Positions 16,971-25,571 of a stretch of 64,000 nt of DNA are shown one piece after another. Under the pieces are notes generated by a model. The model was given only the letters and a program-made list of their open reading frames with translations, was not told where the DNA came from and ran no database searches. This DNA comes from Actinoallomurus sp963823735 (GTDB lineage: Bacteria > Actinomycetota > Actinomycetes > Streptosporangiales > Streptosporangiaceae): positions 744,001 through 808,000 of the forward strand of contig CAWGMO010000001.1 in NCBI GenBank assembly GCA_963823735.1, given 5' to 3'. The translations under genes were made by a program, and so were the position numbers. How positions within the stretch are numbered: position 1 is the first letter of the stretch; each line of letters starts with the position of its first letter.

Positions 16971-17528
16971 ATGGACACCACCTTCACCCTCACGACGGCC
17001 ACCCCGGACGACCTGCCGGCAGTGATCGGCCTCATCGAGGAGGCCGCCGGCTGGCTGCGCGGCAAGGGCACCGACCAGTGGGCGCGCCCGTGGCCCGACC
17101 GCGCCGCTCGCGACGACCGCGTCCGCCGGGGGCTCGAACGCGGTGAGACCTGGCTCGTCATGGACGGCGCCACGCCCGCCGCGACACTGACGGTCTGCCA
17201 AACCGGAAATCCGGCGGTATGGCCCTTTCCGGACGGCGACAGTGCTGTTTATGTCCACCGCGTGGTCGTGAACCGCGCGTACGCCGGTCTGGGCCTCGGC
17301 GGCCTGATGTTCGACTGGGCGGTGCAGCGCGAGTCGCGTACGCGTGAGGTCAAATGGCTTCGGGTGGACGTCTGGAGCACCAACGCCGCCCTTCACGCCT
17401 ATTACGAGCGGCAGAACTTCATGCGATGCGGCACGTGCGCCGACCCGGCGTACCCGTCCGGAGCGCTCTTTCAGAAGTCCGCGCAAGACTGTCTCCGTAC
17501 TGATGTATCACGCCTTAGGGAGGCATAA
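16971..17528 (+). CDS. GNAT family N-acetyltransferase
   Basis: 185 residues. The acetyl-CoA binding motif A is present as VVNRAYAGLGLGGLMFDWAV, with the N-terminal RxATPDDLPAVIGLIEEA-like helix and the C-terminal YYERQNF motif. It transfers an acetyl group from acetyl-CoA to an amine; the acceptor is unknown, and aminoglycoside-type or protein targets cannot be separated. It is co-transcribed with the upstream GntR regulator. Confidence 0.88.
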   Translation: MDTTFTLTTATPDDLPAVIGLIEEAAGWLRGKGTDQWARPWPDRAARDDRVRRGLERGETWLVMDGATPAATLTVCQTGNPAVWPFPDGDSAVYVHRVVVNRAYAGLGLGGLMFDWAVQRESRTREVKWLRVDVWSTNAALHAYYERQNFMRCGTCADPAYPSGALFQKSAQDCLRTDVSRLREA

Positions 17529-17558
17529 TTCGTAGAGGCTCACAGAAAGGTGCTTCCT

Positions 17559-17954
17559 GTGATGAACTTCCGCGAACCACTCCCTCACCCCGATTTCCAC
17601 GTCGACATGACGCGGAACTATGTGACCCATGGCGTACGCGCCCTCACGGCCATGGGACTGGTCGTCGACCGCAGTTGGCTCGACCCGTCCGACCCGCGCG
17701 ACGCGACGATCGTGCTCGGCGACTCCCGCGCTCTCGTGTGGGACGAGGCCATGGGCTGGCGCATCGGCCGGTTCAAGGCCGGCGAGCAGGGCGTACGCAC
17801 CTCCCTGGATGATGCGGCGCACCTCGGTGGCGGCCCGCTGCCGTCCCCGGCCGAGCTCGCCCGCCGTGTCGCGGGCGGCATGACCGCGCCGGCACGCGCG
17901 TACCGCTCGTACGCCGACGCCGACGGGTTCGGCGACGCGCTGCGCGCGTACTAG
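17559..17954 (+). CDS. DUF6292-like protein
   Basis: About 131 residues. GTG 17559 has AAAGG at 8 bases; ATG 17562 directly follows and is equally possible. The core motif DRSWLDPSDPRDATIVLGDS resembles DUF6292 proteins, which occur in actinomycete accessory regions. The protein is mixed alpha/beta, without signal peptide or membrane helix, and has an Arg/Ala/Tyr-rich end. Function unknown. It lies 30 bases after the GNAT gene and may be in the same operon. Confidence 0.65.
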   Translation: MMNFREPLPHPDFHVDMTRNYVTHGVRALTAMGLVVDRSWLDPSDPRDATIVLGDSRALVWDEAMGWRIGRFKAGEQGVRTSLDDAAHLGGGPLPSPAELARRVAGGMTAPARAYRSYADADGFGDALRAY

Positions 17955-18046
17955 GAATACGGCCACCGCCGCGCTGCGGGAGGCAGCGCGGGCGGGGACC
18001 GGCGGCGAGGTGGAGGAACGGCCGGCAGCCGGCGGTGAGGATCAGG

Positions 18047-18733
18047 TCAGGCGAGGCCGCCGGGGAGGGCGATGAGGCCCGACCCGCCCCCACCACCGCT
18101 CACCGCCCTCAGCGGGGTCGCCTCGGCGACCTGCTCGAGCGCGGAGCGCTTCTGGATGAAGCCCGGGTACTGATTCCCTTTGGCGTTCACGCGTACGGCC
18201 TGGAAGTCTTCGGGGTCGAGCGAGCAGAACCCCGTGCGTACGACGTTCTCGTACAGCGACTGCGAGACGATGAGCGCGACGTCGCGGTCCTGCTGGTCGG
18301 CGAGGACCCGTCTCAGCGGTCTCGCGTCGAGCAGGCGGCTGACGACGATGGGAGCGTCACCCGCCGGGCCGAAGGGCCCAGGTGTGAGAGTCCCGTGGTG
18401 GAGGGCGACCCGGAGACGCAGCCGCCGACCCGCCTTCCGCTGCCGGTTGAAGTCGCTGAGGATCATTTCGAGCTGGGCCGTGTAGTCGCCGACCACGACC
18501 GAGACGTCGACGTCCTCGGGGAGTACGACCAGCTCGCCGTCCCCGCTGACCTGCTCGTACCACTGGCTGCGATCGAGCCCGGCGTTCTGCGCGGCGAGGC
18601 TGAGGATGTGACGGAGATCCGTCTGGGCCCTCAGCTGTTCCCTCGCGTCACGCGAGCTGTACTTTTCGACATCGACCGCCAAGACAAGGCGGTACATAAG
18701 CCGAACGTTGTCATAAACGTCCGAGCACGACAT
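18047..18733 (-). CDS. nucleotidyl-cyclase-like domain protein
   Basis: 228 residues; ATG 18733 has GGAGG at 6 bases. The start LVLAVDVEKYSSRD and the later WYEQVSGDGELVVLP match the two metal-binding Asp regions of class III nucleotidyl cyclases (D-x-E-x-Y/F-S and GDG). LRLRVALHHGTLTPGPFGPA is the usual following strand-loop. The transition-state Arg/Asn pair of active adenylate cyclases is not evident. It could make a cyclic or linear nucleotide signal or be an inactive sensor. The C-terminus is glycine-rich and flexible. Monocistronic. Confidence 0.7.
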   Translation of the reverse strand: MSCSDVYDNVRLMYRLVLAVDVEKYSSRDAREQLRAQTDLRHILSLAAQNAGLDRSQWYEQVSGDGELVVLPEDVDVSVVVGDYTAQLEMILSDFNRQRKAGRRLRLRVALHHGTLTPGPFGPAGDAPIVVSRLLDARPLRRVLADQQDRDVALIVSQSLYENVVRTGFCSLDPEDFQAVRVNAKGNQYPGFIQKRSALEQVAEATPLRAVSGGGGGSGLIALPGGLA

Positions 18734-19215
18734 GGAAACCTCCAAAGCAAACTGGGCCGTCCGCCCCCATTCGCTCCACTTCGGAGAGAGTGTGCCCCGC
18801 AGAGGATGCCATGGTGCCAAGTTTCCGCTATGCCTCAGCCGCCGCCTTCCGTCCCATCGTTAACCGCCGCACCTTAGACGCTCGGCCGGGCCGGAGGGAT
18901 CCCGAAAGTAAGGGGATACCTACCTTTTCAAATAGTGCGACTTACGGTATAGCAAGACGCGCATGCCCTCGGAGAGGCCGCCCACCGCGTCGCACGGTGG
19001 GGCTCCCCCGGCGGCGCGCGGGATATGCGGCCATCCTAAACTCAAGGACCGGAACTAATTCCGGCCAAGAAATCGGTCATTTCGCGTCAGCTCATTGGCC
19101 GATTCTCAAGAATGAGGATATCCCTCGCGTAGGCACTTCCTCCCCAAAAGACCACGAGGCCACCAGGAGTCATAACCGGCGACTACTTGCTGTGACAATC
19201 GGGTAGCTAGCTGTC
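18734..19215. other. intergenic region between divergent genes
   Basis: About 480 bases between the cyclase-like gene and cphB. It contains an AT-richer patch (about 18905-18960) that may carry promoters. A long plus-strand frame here (18790-19206) lacks a ribosome site and any domain and is not accepted. No RNA gene is recognised. Confidence 0.4.
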
Positions 19216-20040
19216 GTGACCGACATAACGGAGGCGAACGGCCGTGGCGGCCGGCTTCTGGTCATCGGTGGCGGCGAGAACCGCACCTGCGGCACCGGGC
19301 CGCTCAAGGAGTTCGTGGCCCTCTCCGGTGCGCGCGACTCGCGCATCGTCGTCGTGACCACCGCCACCGGGATACCCGAAGAGGTGACCGCGGAGTACAC
19401 CACGGTGTTCCGCCGCCTCGGCGTCTCGTCGGTGACCGAACTCCGCCTGCTCGGCCGTACGACGGCCGACGCTCCGGAGTCGCTCGACCTCCTTGAGGAC
19501 GCCACCGGTGTGCTGTTCAGCGGTGGTGACCAGTCCCGGATCCGTACGCTCGTCGGTTCCAGGACCAATGTCCTGCTGCACCGCAGGCTCCACTGCGACG
19601 GCCTCGTGATCGCCGGTACGAGCGCGGGAGCCACCGCGCTGGGCCGGTGGATGATCCTCGGCGGTGAGGGGCGCGAGGTCGCCGCCTCCGCCGTACGGAT
19701 CGGGCCGGGGCTGGACCTGCTCGGCAACGTACTGATCGACATGCACTTCGCGGAGCGCGGGCGCCTGCCCCGCCTGCTCAGCGGGATCGCTCTCGACGTT
19801 CAGTACCTCGGCGTCGGGATCGACGAGGACACGGCCATCGTCGTCGGCGGTGGCCGTTTCGAGGTGATCGGCCGTGGGGTCGTCACCGTCGTGGACGCCG
19901 ACCGGGCCACCGTCGCCTACGCATCGAACGACCCGATGGCCCTGTTCGACGTCCGTCTGCATCTCCTACCGGCCGGCTGCTGGTTCGACATGGAGCAGCG
20001 CAAACCGTGGTTCGGCCCGATCCGGGAAGAAGTGGAGTAA
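19216..20040 (+). CDS. cphB: cyanophycinase
   Basis: 274 residues, the usual length. GTG start. GRLLVIGGGEN at the N-terminus, GVLFSGGDQSR, then VIAGTSAGATALGRWM with the nucleophilic Ser136 of this S51-type peptidase. It hydrolyses cyanophycin (multi-L-arginyl-poly-L-aspartate) to beta-Asp-Arg dipeptides inside the cell. It is followed 3 bases later by the cyanophycin synthetase gene, the classic order, so synthesis and mobilisation of the nitrogen store are encoded together. Confidence 0.95.
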   Translation: MTDITEANGRGGRLLVIGGGENRTCGTGPLKEFVALSGARDSRIVVVTTATGIPEEVTAEYTTVFRRLGVSSVTELRLLGRTTADAPESLDLLEDATGVLFSGGDQSRIRTLVGSRTNVLLHRRLHCDGLVIAGTSAGATALGRWMILGGEGREVAASAVRIGPGLDLLGNVLIDMHFAERGRLPRLLSGIALDVQYLGVGIDEDTAIVVGGGRFEVIGRGVVTVVDADRATVAYASNDPMALFDVRLHLLPAGCWFDMEQRKPWFGPIREEVE

Positions 20041-20043
20041 GCC

Positions 20044-22704
20044 GTGTACCTCGACCATCTTCGCTGGCTCGGCGGTCCCAATCTGTACGTCTCACGACCG
20101 GTGGCGATCGCCCGTCTCGAGCTGGAAGACCTGACCGAACGCGAGACCACCGACTTCGAGGGGTTCGCCGAACGTCTGGTGGCCCTCCTGCCCGGCCTGA
20201 CCGATCATCACTGTTCGGCGGGACAGCCGGGAGGCCTCCTGCGGGCGATGGCCCGTGGCACCTACTTCGGGCACGTCACCGAGCACGTGACATTAGAGCT
20301 GTCCTCGATGATCGGCCGTGAGGTCTTCTTCGGCCGTACGGTCTGGGCCGGTGCCCCCGGGCGCTACGACGTGATCATGGAGTGTCCGAGGGACGAACCG
20401 CCCGAGGTGTCCGTCGTCGGTGCCCTGATCGAGCTGGCGCTGCGCACGGTGACCTCGCTGCTGGCCGGCCAGACGCCGGTGCTGGCCGCCGAACTGGCCA
20501 CCATCACGTCGGAGTACGGCCTGAGCCGCCTCGGTGTGAGCACCGCCGCGCTCGCCGCCGCGGCACGCCGGCGCGGTATCCCGGTCCGCCGGATGGGCCA
20601 CCTGAACATGCTGCAGCTCGGCCACGGACGCCACCTTCGTACGGTCTGGGCCGCGATGACCGACCGCACCTCGGCGATCGGCATGGAGACCGCCGCCGAC
20701 AAGATGCTGACGAAGCGCCTGCTGGAGGACGCCGGCCTGCCCGTGCCGCGCGGCTATGTCGTGACGACGGCCTCGGAGGCCATCGAGGTCTTCCACGAGA
20801 TCGGCGGCCCGGTCGTGGTGAAGCCGCTGTCCGGCCACCACGGTGAGAAGGTCGCGATCGAGCTGTCGGACCCGCGCGACGTGATGGCCGCCTTCCACCA
20901 GGCGGCGACCGTGTGCGAGGAGGTGCTCGTTGAGTCCTACGTCCCCGGGCGCGACCACCGGGTCCTCGTCGTGGGCGGCAAGGTCGTGGCGGCGGCCGAG
21001 CTGAGCGCCGCGCGCGTCGCCGGCGACGGGCGTTCCACGATCGCCGAGCTGATCGCCCTCGCCAACGCCGACCCGGCGCGCGGCGAGGGGCACGACCGCC
21101 CGCTGACACGCCTCGCGCTCGGCGACACCGAGCTGGGCCACCTGGCGCGGCAGGGCCTCAACGGCGGCAGTGTCCCCGCCGCAGGCGAGGTCGTCGTCCT
21201 GCGCCGCAACGCGAACCTCTCCACCGGGGGCACCAGCAAGGACGTCACCGAGCGCGTGCACCCGGACGTCGCCCGGCTCTGCCGGCACGTGGCGTCGACG
21301 ATCGGCCTCGACGTCTGCGGCATCGACCTGCGGCTGCCCGACATCGGCGCGCCGGTGCCGGCGGACTCGGTCGGCGCCGGGGTCATCGAGGTGAACGCCT
21401 CACCCGGCCTGCGGATGCACCTGGCGCCGTACGAGGGCCAGGCACGCGACGTCGCCGCCGAGATCATCGGCCAGATGTACCCGCCGGACGCGGCGTCGCG
21501 GGTGCCCCTCGCGACCGTGACCGGCACGAACGGCAAGACCACGACCGTACGGATGATCGCGCACCTGCTCGGCCAGGACGGCAGCACGGTGGGCATGTGC
21601 ACCACCGAGGGCGTGTACGTCGGCGGTGAGCTGATCCACAAGGCCGACGCGTCCGGGCCCAGGTCCGCCCAGATGGTGCTGGGCAACCGGACGGTCGAGA
21701 AGGCCGTGCTGGAGACCGCGCGCGGCGGCATCGTACGGCGCGGGCTCGGCTACGACCGCTCCGACGTCGCCGTCGTCACCAACATCACCGAGGACCACCT
21801 CGGGATCGACGACATCGTCGACGTCGACGACCTGGTCGAGATCAAGGCGCTGGTGGCCGAGGAGATCCGCGTCGGCGGCGGCCTGGTGCTGAACGCCGAG
21901 GACCCGCTCGTGGCCGCGTACGCCGAGCGTCCCGCCGTCCTGCGGCGCAAGCCGGTCATCCGCTTCTTCGCCCTGTCGCCGGACAACCCGGTCATCGAGG
22001 AGCACCTGCGCAAGGGCGGCGTCGCGTACTTCACCGAGGGCGGCCTGCTCGTCGAGGCCCAGGGCGACCGGCGCGACGTGCTGCTGCCCGTCACCGACGT
22101 GAACGGGTCCTTCGGCGGCCGGGCCGGCTACATGATCGCCAACGCGCTGGCCTCGGCGGCGGCGGCGCGCTCGCTCGGCGTCCCGCTGGACGTCGTCGCC
22201 CAGGGGCTGCGGAGCTTCGACCCGCACCGCTGCAACCCCGGCCGCGGCTGTGTGTTCCGCGTCGAGGAGTACCCGATCGTGGTCGACTACGCGCACAACC
22301 CGGCGGCGGTCGCGGCCGTCGGCGAGCTGCTCGGGCACGCCTGGGGGCGCGAGGGTGTGGCCGCCGTGACGCTGCCCGGCGACCGTACGGATGACCTGGT
22401 GCTCGACACGGCGCGCGCGGTCGCCCGGTCGTTCGGCCGGGTGGTCGTGTACGAGGACGAGGATCTGCGCGGGCGCCGGCCCGGCGAGATGACCCGCCTG
22501 ATCATGCAGGGCCTCACCGAGGTGCGCCCCGGCATCGCCTGCCAGACCGCCGGCGACCTGAAGGACGCGGTCGGCATCGCCCTGGCCGTCGCCGCGCCCG
22601 GTGAGCCTCTCCTGCTGCTCTATGAGAAGCTCCAGCCGGTCACCGACCTGCTGCAGACCCTCGGTGCCGTCCCGATGGCCTGGGCGGAGGCGTGTGGCGG
22701 CTGA
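20044..22704 (+). CDS. cphA: cyanophycin synthetase
   Basis: 886 residues, full length. The N-terminal domain (~1-160) is followed by an ATP-grasp domain (~220-480: GGPVVVKPLSGHHGEKVAIE, EVNASPGLRMH). A Mur-ligase-like domain follows (~490-880) with P-loop GTNGKTTT at 494-501 and KAVLETARGGIVRRGLGYDR. It adds Asp to the backbone and Arg to the side chain of cyanophycin, using two ATP per dipeptide unit. Co-transcribed with cphB. A strong terminator sits 19 bases after the stop. Confidence 0.96.
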   Translation: MYLDHLRWLGGPNLYVSRPVAIARLELEDLTERETTDFEGFAERLVALLPGLTDHHCSAGQPGGLLRAMARGTYFGHVTEHVTLELSSMIGREVFFGRTVWAGAPGRYDVIMECPRDEPPEVSVVGALIELALRTVTSLLAGQTPVLAAELATITSEYGLSRLGVSTAALAAAARRRGIPVRRMGHLNMLQLGHGRHLRTVWAAMTDRTSAIGMETAADKMLTKRLLEDAGLPVPRGYVVTTASEAIEVFHEIGGPVVVKPLSGHHGEKVAIELSDPRDVMAAFHQAATVCEEVLVESYVPGRDHRVLVVGGKVVAAAELSAARVAGDGRSTIAELIALANADPARGEGHDRPLTRLALGDTELGHLARQGLNGGSVPAAGEVVVLRRNANLSTGGTSKDVTERVHPDVARLCRHVASTIGLDVCGIDLRLPDIGAPVPADSVGAGVIEVNASPGLRMHLAPYEGQARDVAAEIIGQMYPPDAASRVPLATVTGTNGKTTTVRMIAHLLGQDGSTVGMCTTEGVYVGGELIHKADASGPRSAQMVLGNRTVEKAVLETARGGIVRRGLGYDRSDVAVVTNITEDHLGIDDIVDVDDLVEIKALVAEEIRVGGGLVLNAEDPLVAAYAERPAVLRRKPVIRFFALSPDNPVIEEHLRKGGVAYFTEGGLLVEAQGDRRDVLLPVTDVNGSFGGRAGYMIANALASAAAARSLGVPLDVVAQGLRSFDPHRCNPGRGCVFRVEEYPIVVDYAHNPAAVAAVGELLGHAWGREGVAAVTLPGDRTDDLVLDTARAVARSFGRVVVYEDEDLRGRRPGEMTRLIMQGLTEVRPGIACQTAGDLKDAVGIALAVAAPGEPLLLLYEKLQPVTDLLQTLGAVPMAWAEACGG

Positions 22705-22722
22705 CGGCCGCCGAACCGGTCG

Positions 22723-22764
22723 CGCTCCCGCCCCGCGAGGCTGACGCGGGGCGGGAGCGTTCTT
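22723..22764 (+). terminator. terminator of the cphBA operon
   Basis: A 15-base perfect stem, CGCTCCCGCCCCGCG (22723-22737) with CGCGGGGCGGGAGCG (22745-22759), a 7-base loop and a TTCTT tail. Confidence 0.93.
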
Positions 22765-22785
22765 CCGTTCACCGGCGCCGGACGG

Positions 22786-23907
22786 TCACAGACCGCCGAG
22801 CAGCCCCTGCAACTCCTGGTCGCCCAGCAGGCCCTCGTGAGGCCGCAGGTCGTGGTCGCCCTTCCCCTCATAGGTCCGGTTGAGGTCGTCGGAGCCGTTC
22901 TGCACCGATGTCTCCGGCCAGCGGTCGTTCCGCTCCACCGGCGGCACCGGGCGTACGTGCGCCCTGCCGTGCTGGTGGATCACCGGTGTCTCGGGCAGGG
23001 CCTGGATGGGCTCGGTCTCCTCGTCCGGGACGGCCGGTCGCGCCAGGGCGCCGATCTGCGCGGGCGCGCCGATGCTGTCGTCGTATCCCGGCGGCGGCGT
23101 CTGGACGCCGGTCTCCGGCGCCGGCGGCCGCTCTGTGACGGGCCATGGCGTCGTACCGAGGTCATCGGTGTTGCCGTCCATGCCGGTGTCCGGTGCGGTC
23201 ACGGGTGTGCCGAGGCCGAGCCCACGGTGGGCTCTGCGGCGTGGGCGCGGGGTGTCCGGGTGCCTGGCGAGCGTCCGCACCCAGTGCGGCCACGCGTGGT
23301 ACGCGGGCGCTCCCGGGCGTGCGGCGCCGGCGAACACCCTCACGCGCCAGCCGGTCAGTGTGCCGCGCTGGACGCGGGCGCCGGTGTGCGGCGCGTGCAG
23401 GAAGTGACGGTGGCCGACGTAGATCCCGACGTGGTGGTCTCCCGAGAAGAAGACGAGGTCACCCGCGCGCAGGCTCCTGATCCCCACCTTCCGGCGGATG
23501 ATCCTGTGCTGGAGGTCGGCGCGGTGCGGAAGGCTGAGACCGCCCTTTCGCCACGCGGCCATCGCCAGGCCTGAGCAGTCGTAGGAACGAGGGCCGGCCC
23601 CGCCCCACTGATAGGGCTTTCCGACCTGCCGGTAGGCGAATTTCACGGCTCGGCTCGCGCGTACGGCCTGGGCTCTCACCTGGGACATGTACCGCTCGTA
23701 GGAACGCAGCACGTGCAGTTGCCGCTGCGTGGGTCGTGATGACACGAAAGCTTGGATGCGAGGCAGCGCCGATGCCGATGCCGCATAGGGCGACGAGACG
23801 GCGAGAGCGACGCTGACTCCGAGAATGGGATACCGCAGTAAAGCTGGGCGGGCCAATCTGGCCCAGAGAGTCCAGGCCTTCAAGTGAGCCTGGTTCGCTG
23901 AATCCAT
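22786..23907 (-). CDS. NlpC/P60 (C40) cell-wall peptidase with long tail
   Basis: 373 residues; ATG 23907 has GGAGG upstream. An N-terminal hydrophobic segment (GVSVALAVSSPYAASASALP) is a signal peptide or anchor. The NlpC/P60 domain at ~80-200 shows GKPYQWGGAGPRSYDCSGLA with catalytic Cys, GDLVFFSGDHHVGIYVG with catalytic His, and LHAPHTGARV with the third polar residue. It cleaves D-Glu-mDAP-type peptide bonds in peptidoglycan. The last ~170 residues are Pro/Arg/Asp-rich and probably disordered, which is unusually long. Upstream, TTGACA about 70 bases before the start may be a -35 box. Confidence 0.9.
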   Translation of the reverse strand: MDSANQAHLKAWTLWARLARPALLRYPILGVSVALAVSSPYAASASALPRIQAFVSSRPTQRQLHVLRSYERYMSQVRAQAVRASRAVKFAYRQVGKPYQWGGAGPRSYDCSGLAMAAWRKGGLSLPHRADLQHRIIRRKVGIRSLRAGDLVFFSGDHHVGIYVGHRHFLHAPHTGARVQRGTLTGWRVRVFAGAARPGAPAYHAWPHWVRTLARHPDTPRPRRRAHRGLGLGTPVTAPDTGMDGNTDDLGTTPWPVTERPPAPETGVQTPPPGYDDSIGAPAQIGALARPAVPDEETEPIQALPETPVIHQHGRAHVRPVPPVERNDRWPETSVQNGSDDLNRTYEGKGDHDLRPHEGLLGDQELQGLLGGL

Positions 23908-24111
23908 CCGGTGGCCTCCAAAGGGTATGTGTAAGCCTTTCTCCGCATCGGCAGATACCCGTTGTCAAGCGCTATGTATCATCGGCCTTTTTCGCCACAA
24001 CCCTCATTATCGGGATTTTGACAATGCGCCGGCGCCGCAACGTAAAGGGAAGGTTTATCGGCCACCTCGCCCACACCAAGATCATCGCATTGAATGGGCA
24101 AGTAAGGGCGC

Positions 24112-24149
24112 AAAAAAGTCCGCCCACCCGGAAGACCGGATGGGCGGAC
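24112..24149 (-). terminator. terminator of the chaplin-like gene
   Basis: GTCCGCCCACCCGG (24118-24131) pairs with CCGGATGGGCGGAC (24136-24149) with one mismatch. The run AAAAAA at 24112-24117 gives a U-tract on the minus strand. It lies 43 bases after the stop of the minus-strand gene. Confidence 0.88.
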
Positions 24150-24191
24150 AAATGTTTTCGCTCACGACCGGCGCCTGGCCGGCCGTTTCAG

Positions 24192-25049
24192 TCAGCCAAG
24201 AAGACCGAGAGCGGGAATGGCCGTGCCGCCACGCTTCCGGATCATGGAACGGCCTTCGCAGGTCGCCGTGGCGACGCCGCCGGACGCGCCCGCGTTACCG
24301 CAGACGTTGATCGGCGTACGCGACGGGGCGGCCTGAGCCTGGTCCGTCATGGCGACGTCGACAGGAGCCGCCGCGGCGGGAATGTCGACCGGCGCCTGCG
24401 CCTCGGTCTTGACCGGCTTGTCGGCGACCGCGGGTGCCTCGGCCGGAGCCGGAGCCACGGCCGGAGCCGGAGCCACGGCCGGAGCCGCCGCGCTGGCGGC
24501 CTGCGGAGCGTCCGCCTTGGGCGCTTCCGGCGCGGTCACCGGCGGCGCGGGCGGAGCGATGGGTGCTCCGGGAGCGCCGATCGCCTCGGACGGCGCGCCG
24601 ATGGCGGCCTGCGACTCCGGTGCGGCCTGGATCGCGGGAGCGGCCTGGATCGCGGGAGCGGCCCAAGCCGCCGTCGGAGCGGCCTGAGCCGCCGCGGCGG
24701 GCGCGCTGTCGTCGGAGACGATGGCACGGCCCCTGCACGCGGCCGTTCCGACGCCGCCCCTGGACGAGATCGCGTTCCCGCACACGGTGATGCCGCCCGC
24801 AGGCTCGACGTCCCGCACCCGGACGTTCGAGAACCTCGCGCTCGAGCTGCCGAGAAGGTTGTTCAGCAGCCCGACATTGTTGCCCTGGATCCCGACGGGA
24901 ACGGTGATCGGAATACCGATCTGGTTGCCACCGAGAATGCTGTGGTCACCTCTGGTGTTGTCATCGGCGTTGGCTACGCCGCTACCCGCTGCGGTAATGG
25001 CAGCCGCGAGAAGAGCCGTACGAGCGGCACGAGCGGTCCATTTATGCAT
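24192..25049 (-). CDS. secreted chaplin-like, Ala/Pro-rich protein
   Basis: 285 residues with a signal peptide (LLAAAITAAGSGVANADD). Directly after it, GNQIGIPITVPVGIQGNNVG followed by LLNNL resembles the hydrophobic chaplin core of actinomycete aerial hyphae. Two Cys-containing GITVCGNAISSRGGVGTAAC-type units, one at ~85-110 and one near the C-terminus, bracket a ~110-residue Ala/Pro/Glu-rich low-complexity linker with short repeats such as APAIQAAPAIQA. Probably assembles at the cell or spore surface. Chaplin membership is an inference from the short core; no sortase signal is seen. Confidence 0.65.
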   Translation of the reverse strand: MHKWTARAARTALLAAAITAAGSGVANADDNTRGDHSILGGNQIGIPITVPVGIQGNNVGLLNNLLGSSSARFSNVRVRDVEPAGGITVCGNAISSRGGVGTAACRGRAIVSDDSAPAAAAQAAPTAAWAAPAIQAAPAIQAAPESQAAIGAPSEAIGAPGAPIAPPAPPVTAPEAPKADAPQAASAAAPAVAPAPAVAPAPAEAPAVADKPVKTEAQAPVDIPAAAAPVDVAMTDQAQAAPSRTPINVCGNAGASGGVATATCEGRSMIRKRGGTAIPALGLLG

Positions 25050-25571
25050 GTTTCCCCCAACAGTGCGGATTTACTTCATTGGTGGTGCGGGAGGTCCGCC
25101 CGAACGGTTCGGTTTCTCGGTCCATGTTCGGTCGGGCGTTCAACCGGCGATGTGGATCATCGCTCGGAGCTCTTCGGAGAGGGATGCCGGCTCCGGAGCC
25201 ATCGGGGGCTCGACGAGGCGGGCAGAGGATCTGGATCGTCACGGGCGGTGAATCACATTTACGACGAATGACGTCGTCCGCTGCTTAGGCTTTTCTCGCT
25301 TCATACACCCTCCAACTGGCCGGTGATCTCAGAAACGTCGAACCTCAATGCCGATCCGAGCGTCAGGCTAACACCGCGTCACCAACGGCCCGGCGCGGCC
25401 GAACGGGTCACGTAAAGCAGCCTCTGACCTGCGACGAGATTTAAAAAGATCAAGTACCGCAAGATCAATGCGGAGGCCTCGCGGAGCAAACGGCGGGCAA
25501 CGGACGGCCGGTTGCGGGGCGCCGAATTTTGACGTTCCCCTTACTCGCGAAAACCAGTTGCCGTTGTTCCT
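25050..25571. other. intergenic region between divergent genes
   Basis: About 520 bases between the chaplin-like gene and the adenosine deaminase gene. AT-richer stretches at ~25240-25330 and ~25430-25470 likely hold promoters. TTGACG at 25528-25533 is a possible -35 for the deaminase gene. No supported coding sequence, tRNA or strong hairpin is seen. Confidence 0.4.

Noticed and set aside
18790..19206. 138-codon plus-strand frame before cphB
   Set aside because: No ribosome site, no domain, and composition shifts along its length; treated as intergenic.
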